Origin: Streptomyces varsoviensis
Lineage (GTDB): Bacteria; Actinomycetota; Actinomycetes; Streptomycetales; Streptomycetaceae
NCBI RefSeq assembly: GCF_000718635.1
Contig: NZ_JOBF01000001.1
Span: forward strand, 310,001 to 374,000
Direction: 5' to 3'
DNA: 64,000 nt
Of this stretch, positions 60,951-64,000 are shown one piece after another. Every line of letters begins with the position of its first letter. The stretch's first letter is position 1. A program made the position numbers and the translations under genes. A model generated the notes under the pieces. That model was not told the origin of the DNA, did not search any database, and saw only the letters and a list, made by a program, of their open reading frames with translations.

Positions 60951-61016
60951 GGCAGCCGGAGCTGTCCCGGGATGTCCCTGGAGGGCCGGGTGTTGGGCTT
61001 CAGGCCGTGGAGCACG

Positions 61017-62735
61017 TCACAGCAGCCCCGCCAGCGGCAGGACCCGGTCGGTGAGCCGTCCGCGCAACTGGCCTTCTGTGGTGTCGGTTTCGGTGAGCCA
61101 GTCGGCGGTGACCAGAAGGTCGGCGTGCGTGCTGACCTGGTCGGGGGGGAGATTGCAGAACGCTGCGACCTCCGCCAGGGGGAGGCCGCCGTCCTCCGGG
61201 CGTCCGAGACGGCCGTCGGGGCGGGTGTGGGCCGCGGTGTAGAGCGCCAGGAGCCGGGTGGTGGCGCCGAGCCTCTTCTTGCGGAGCTTCCGGTCGCCCA
61301 CCACTTTCTGGGCCCAGCCGGAGACCCTCGTGCGATGGTTCTTGCCGAGGGCGAACGGGCGGGACTGCTCGGGCAGCAGTGTGGGGACGGTGACGGCGGT
61401 GGGGGACTCCGGCCGGGAGGCCATGGCGTCGGCGATGGTACCGGGCAGACACAGCCAGCCGGCGTCGATCAGTTGCTCCAGCACACGCTCGGCATCGCCC
61501 TGGAGCCAGGAGGTCAGGTCCTGGCCCGTGACATTCCCGGTGCCGGCGCGTGCGGCCCGTAGGGCGATCATGAGTACGGCCAGGCGTACTTCGGCCTCGG
61601 GGTGCGGGGAGTGGGTGGCGGTGTACTCCAGCACGGCTCGGGCGTGCACGGCCTGAGGGCGGGTCAGCAGCCGCTCCACCACCGGGCCGTCGCCGTCCTC
61701 CGGGTCGCCGGTCACGTGGCCGGTGCGGTTCTGATGCATTTCGAGAGTGGTCCGCGCGGCCAGTTCGGCGCGCTGGGCCTCGTCGTGCAGGCTCTCGTCG
61801 CCGCTCACGTCGGCCCACAGCGCGAAGGCGCGGGCTTTGCGTTCGTGCAGGGTGGCCAGCAGGGTGAGGTCGGGTTCGGGGCGCCGCTGGTAGGCGCGGA
61901 AGGCGTCCCCGAGCGCGATGAGTTCCATGCGCAGGACGGCGGGTTCGAGGTCGTGCGGCACGATCCGCTGCGCGATCTTCCCCGTACGCCGTGCCCGTCG
62001 CGTCGCCGCGCCCGGCGACGTCCTGCGGGCGCCCGGCACGGAAGCCGGTGCGGCGGCGGGTGAAGACGAGGCTCCGGCGGGGGACGAGGCCCCGGCGGGG
62101 GAAGCCGACGGCCTGGCGGAGGAGGCCGAAGCCCCGGCGGGGGCGGAGCCGAGGTCGGAGAACATCGCCGCGATGCCGCCTCCCGCTCCCGCCGTGCTGC
62201 CCGCAGGGGCCGTACCCGGCGCCCCCACCCGCTGGTCCGCCCCGGCCGGGGTCGTACACTCCGGGGCCGTACGCTCCGGAGGCGCGGCGGTCTCCAGGAC
62301 GCGGCAGTTGGGGGTGGCGGCCGCGCAGCGCGCGCACATCTCCGCGATTCGCCACAGCCTTCCGGCACGGTCCGCGCAGACGGCCAGGACCACCGGGCCG
62401 CCGCACCGCACCGTGTCCGACGGTCGCGTCCCGTCGCGGCGTCCGGCGTCGGAGGCGGGGGTGTGCCACGCGCAGTCCGCGGCGCGGCACGCGCACCACG
62501 CCGCGGCGCGCGGGCCGCCGCCCTCGCGGATACGGGCCAGGTGCGCGTTGACGTGTGCGATCGCCGCCTTGCGCCCCGCGGCGGTGCCATCGGGGAAGCG
62601 CTGCTCGGCGCAGGCCGGGCGGGAGCAGGAGACCCGGACCCCGCCGGCGGAAGGGCGCCCGTAGGGATCCAGGCGCACTGTCCACACCCGGCCTGCGACA
62701 CGCTCGCCCTGCCGTGCGCCGGCTTCCACCGCCAT
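61017..62735 (-). CDS. Unrecognised protein with Cys/His-rich N-terminus
   Basis: The protein has 572 residues. The N-terminal 140 residues contain possible zinc sites (VSCSRPACAEQRF followed by HVNAHLARI; WCACRAADCAWH; MCARCAAATPNC). An Ala/Ser/Pro linker covers about 145-245, and a helical half follows (about 255-572) with a winged-helix-like end, PLAEVAAFCNLPPDQVSTHADLLVTADWLTETD. This suggests DNA or RNA binding but no family is recognised. ATG at 62735 is chosen over 62750 because GGGGAG has better spacing. Codon use is ordinary for the genome. Confidence 0.6.
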   Translation of the reverse strand: MAVEAGARQGERVAGRVWTVRLDPYGRPSAGGVRVSCSRPACAEQRFPDGTAAGRKAAIAHVNAHLARIREGGGPRAAAWCACRAADCAWHTPASDAGRRDGTRPSDTVRCGGPVVLAVCADRAGRLWRIAEMCARCAAATPNCRVLETAAPPERTAPECTTPAGADQRVGAPGTAPAGSTAGAGGGIAAMFSDLGSAPAGASASSARPSASPAGASSPAGASSSPAAAPASVPGARRTSPGAATRRARRTGKIAQRIVPHDLEPAVLRMELIALGDAFRAYQRRPEPDLTLLATLHERKARAFALWADVSGDESLHDEAQRAELAARTTLEMHQNRTGHVTGDPEDGDGPVVERLLTRPQAVHARAVLEYTATHSPHPEAEVRLAVLMIALRAARAGTGNVTGQDLTSWLQGDAERVLEQLIDAGWLCLPGTIADAMASRPESPTAVTVPTLLPEQSRPFALGKNHRTRVSGWAQKVVGDRKLRKKRLGATTRLLALYTAAHTRPDGRLGRPEDGGLPLAEVAAFCNLPPDQVSTHADLLVTADWLTETDTTEGQLRGRLTDRVLPLAGLL

Positions 62736-62990
62736 ATGCGTACTCCCCATGTCGCTCGATCCGTTGCCCCGTGTGATCCCATCATCACGGATACCGCCCC
62801 CCAGCATCCGCAGAACGGAACTTCAGACCCCGCGCGCCCTGCCGCCTTTCCCTCTGCGCCTCCGTACGGAAGGCCACTGCCCGGCCCGGCAGCAGGGGGC
62901 GGTGCAGGGGGACGAAGGTGGGGGCGGCGTGGGCGTCGAGGATGATGGCGGTGGGGCGCCGTCCCCGAGACTGGCACAAGGGGATTTCGA

Positions 62991-63416
62991 GTGGGAGCTG
63001 AATCGTTTGCAGGACCGGGCCCTCTGGCCGCTTTTCCGTGGCACATATTTGTGACGGGTTGCGGGTGGTTGATATTCGGAGCGGTCTTCGCTGTCACGGA
63101 CCTCCTCGCGTTTCGCCGAAGAGTGACAGCTTCCGCTCGTTGCCTGGCGGTTCATGATGAACCCGCTGGTGTGGTGCGGCACTTATTGGAGTGTGATTCC
63201 CGTGTGGGCGGGGAGGACACGGTGCTGCTTCGCACCAAAGGAATCAGTGTCGAAGTCGGACGCCCGATCTCCATCTCCTACGACCCGAAGAGGGTGCACG
63301 AAATATATGTCGCAGACCGGCACCCTCGATTCGCGTACCTGCGGGCAATTGTGGGCTCGGCGCTGATCGGCATCTTGTTGATCGGCTATGCGTTGGTCCG
63401 GTGGGGTCTCTCCTGA
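62991..63416 (+). CDS. Small membrane protein (DUF3592-like) with a TTA codon
   Basis: This 141-residue protein has two hydrophobic segments, one near the N-terminus (HIFVTGCGWLIFGAVFAVT) and one at the C-terminus (IVGSALIGILLIGYALVRWG), around a soluble middle part that looks beta-rich (VGRPISISYDPKRVHEIYVAD). This resembles DUF3592 proteins. Codon 65 is TTA (63183-63185), rare in Streptomyces and read by the developmentally controlled bldA tRNA. GTG at 62991 follows AAGGGG. Convergent with the glycosyltransferase gene beyond two hairpins. Confidence 0.65.
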   Translation: MGAESFAGPGPLAAFPWHIFVTGCGWLIFGAVFAVTDLLAFRRRVTASARCLAVHDEPAGVVRHLLECDSRVGGEDTVLLRTKGISVEVGRPISISYDPKRVHEIYVADRHPRFAYLRAIVGSALIGILLIGYALVRWGLS

Positions 63417-63480
63417 CCGCTGCCGGCATAGGCCGCAGCCGAGCACGACGGAGGCCGGTTCGCCGAGGGGGCGGGGTGGG

Positions 63481-63537
63481 GCCCTCCGTTCGGAGGGCGG
63501 CATGCCGACAGGGCCGGGTGCCAGTTGGCACCCGGCC
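63481..63537. terminator. Two perfect hairpins between convergent genes
   Basis: GCCCTCCG/CGGAGGGC with a two-base loop spans 63481-63498. GGCCGGGTGCC/GGCACCCGGCC with a four-base loop spans 63512-63537 and is followed by TTATC. They lie between the convergent membrane-protein and glycosyltransferase genes and are suited to terminate both. Confidence 0.8.
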
Positions 63538-63638
63538 TTATCGCGGGCGGGGGAGCGGCCCGTCGCCGGAGGAGGAAGTGGCGGACGCGCTGATGGTGGC
63601 TCCGGCACGTACACGTGGGGGAACGTCGCCCCCTCCGC

Positions 63639-64000
63639 TCAGCGTCCGGTCGGGGCGAGGCGGGTGAGGAGGGTGGTGAGGATGTCCTCGGGGGTGTGCA
63701 TGTCGGCGATCAGTTTTGCGGTGGTGGCGGCGGCTTCGGAGAAGGACGGGTCGGTGAGTACGCGGTCGACGGCCTGGGCGATGTCGCGCGGGTCGGTGAC
63801 GACCGCGGCCGCGCCGATGTTGGCGGCGCGCTCCGCGTTGAGGGGCTTGTCGAGTCCCAGGGGGAGGACCACCATCGGGAGGCCCGAGCTGAGGGCGGCC
63901 AGGACCGTTCCGGCGCCGCCGGAGGTGACCACCACGTCGACGCCGTCGAGCAGACGGCTCATCGGGACGAACCCCACCAGGTGCACGCGCGAGGTGTCCA
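63639..64000 (-). CDS. C-terminus of a GT1-type glycosyltransferase (cut by window edge)
   Basis: The last 120 residues are visible. The donor-binding region VTSGGAGTVLAALSSGLPMVVLPLGLDKPLNAERAANIGAA is the UDP-glycosyltransferase (GT1, MGT-like) motif, with Gly-Gly-Ala-Gly phosphate loop and the late Asp-Lys-Pro position where Asp-Gln is more usual. FVPMSRLL before it is the WxPQxxLL counterpart. Such enzymes glycosylate macrolides and other small molecules. The acceptor-binding N-terminal half is outside the window. Confidence 0.85.
   Translation of the reverse strand, partial: DTSRVHLVGFVPMSRLLDGVDVVVTSGGAGTVLAALSSGLPMVVLPLGLDKPLNAERAANIGAAAVVTDPRDIAQAVDRVLTDPSFSEAAATTAKLIADMHTPEDILTTLLTRLAPTGR

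Overview
The window looks like a chromosomal segment of a Streptomyces. Base composition is very GC-rich, codons end in G/C, GTG starts are common, and many genes overlap by four bases (GTGA or ATGA). The order rpe – sugar-responsive regulator – guaB1 – amino-acid permease/Lrp – rib operon – hisE/hisG – PH protein – CNNM pair – AAA protein matches my recollection of the S. coelicolor core chromosome. No tRNA, rRNA, insertion sequence, integrase or CRISPR array was seen.

Layout. 1-4.3 kb: a cut-off reading frame, ribulose-phosphate epimerase, a SorC-type regulator and an NsdA-like TPR regulator. 4.7-8.3 kb: an SGNH hydrolase and a three-gene operon of envelope proteins (DUF6230, DUF6114 and an unrecognised secreted protein). 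8.5-16.8 kb: GuaB1, a methyltransferase, and a block of permease, Lrp regulator, DavA-like amidase and DavB-like lysine monooxygenase that reads as a lysine-to-5-aminovalerate route, then DUF5995. 17.4-22.3 kb: uracil/xanthine permease, a small His/Asn/Trp-rich secreted protein, and a divergent MFS/ROK pair. 22.5-28.9 kb: FMN riboswitch, ribD-ribE-ribM-ribBA-ribH, hisE, hisG and a PH-domain protein. 29-43.4 kb: two coupled CNNM/HlyC proteins, an EccA-like AAA+ ATPase, a uridine-kinase-like enzyme, a secreted C39-like peptidase, a membrane PP2C phosphatase, an NB-ARC protein without a visible DNA-binding domain, and a methyltransferase coupled to a PAS-GGDEF-EAL protein.

43.5-50.7 kb: a family 2 encapsulin shell with a Crp-like domain, overlapping its SufS-like cysteine desulfurase cargo, with DUF779 behind it; then an SDR and an ascorbate-type PTS (fused IIA-IIB plus IIC). 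50.8-57.4 kb: an MFS exporter, a GH19 chitinase with a DasR-like site upstream, a P450/ferredoxin pair, and an RHH (HicB-like) regulator followed by DUF4097. 57.6-64 kb: a TetR regulator coupled to a phenylacetate-CoA-ligase-like enzyme, several small unknown proteins, a Cys/His-rich unknown protein, a TTA-containing membrane protein and the C-terminus of a glycosyltransferase.

The strongest window-wide signal outside the genes is a set of short tandem repeats, each with its own unit (5-52 bp), sitting against stop codons or ribosome-binding sites at more than a dozen loci. Several divergent or upstream regions also carry clear palindromes that suggest local regulation. All names come from reading the translations and recalling families; no database search was possible.
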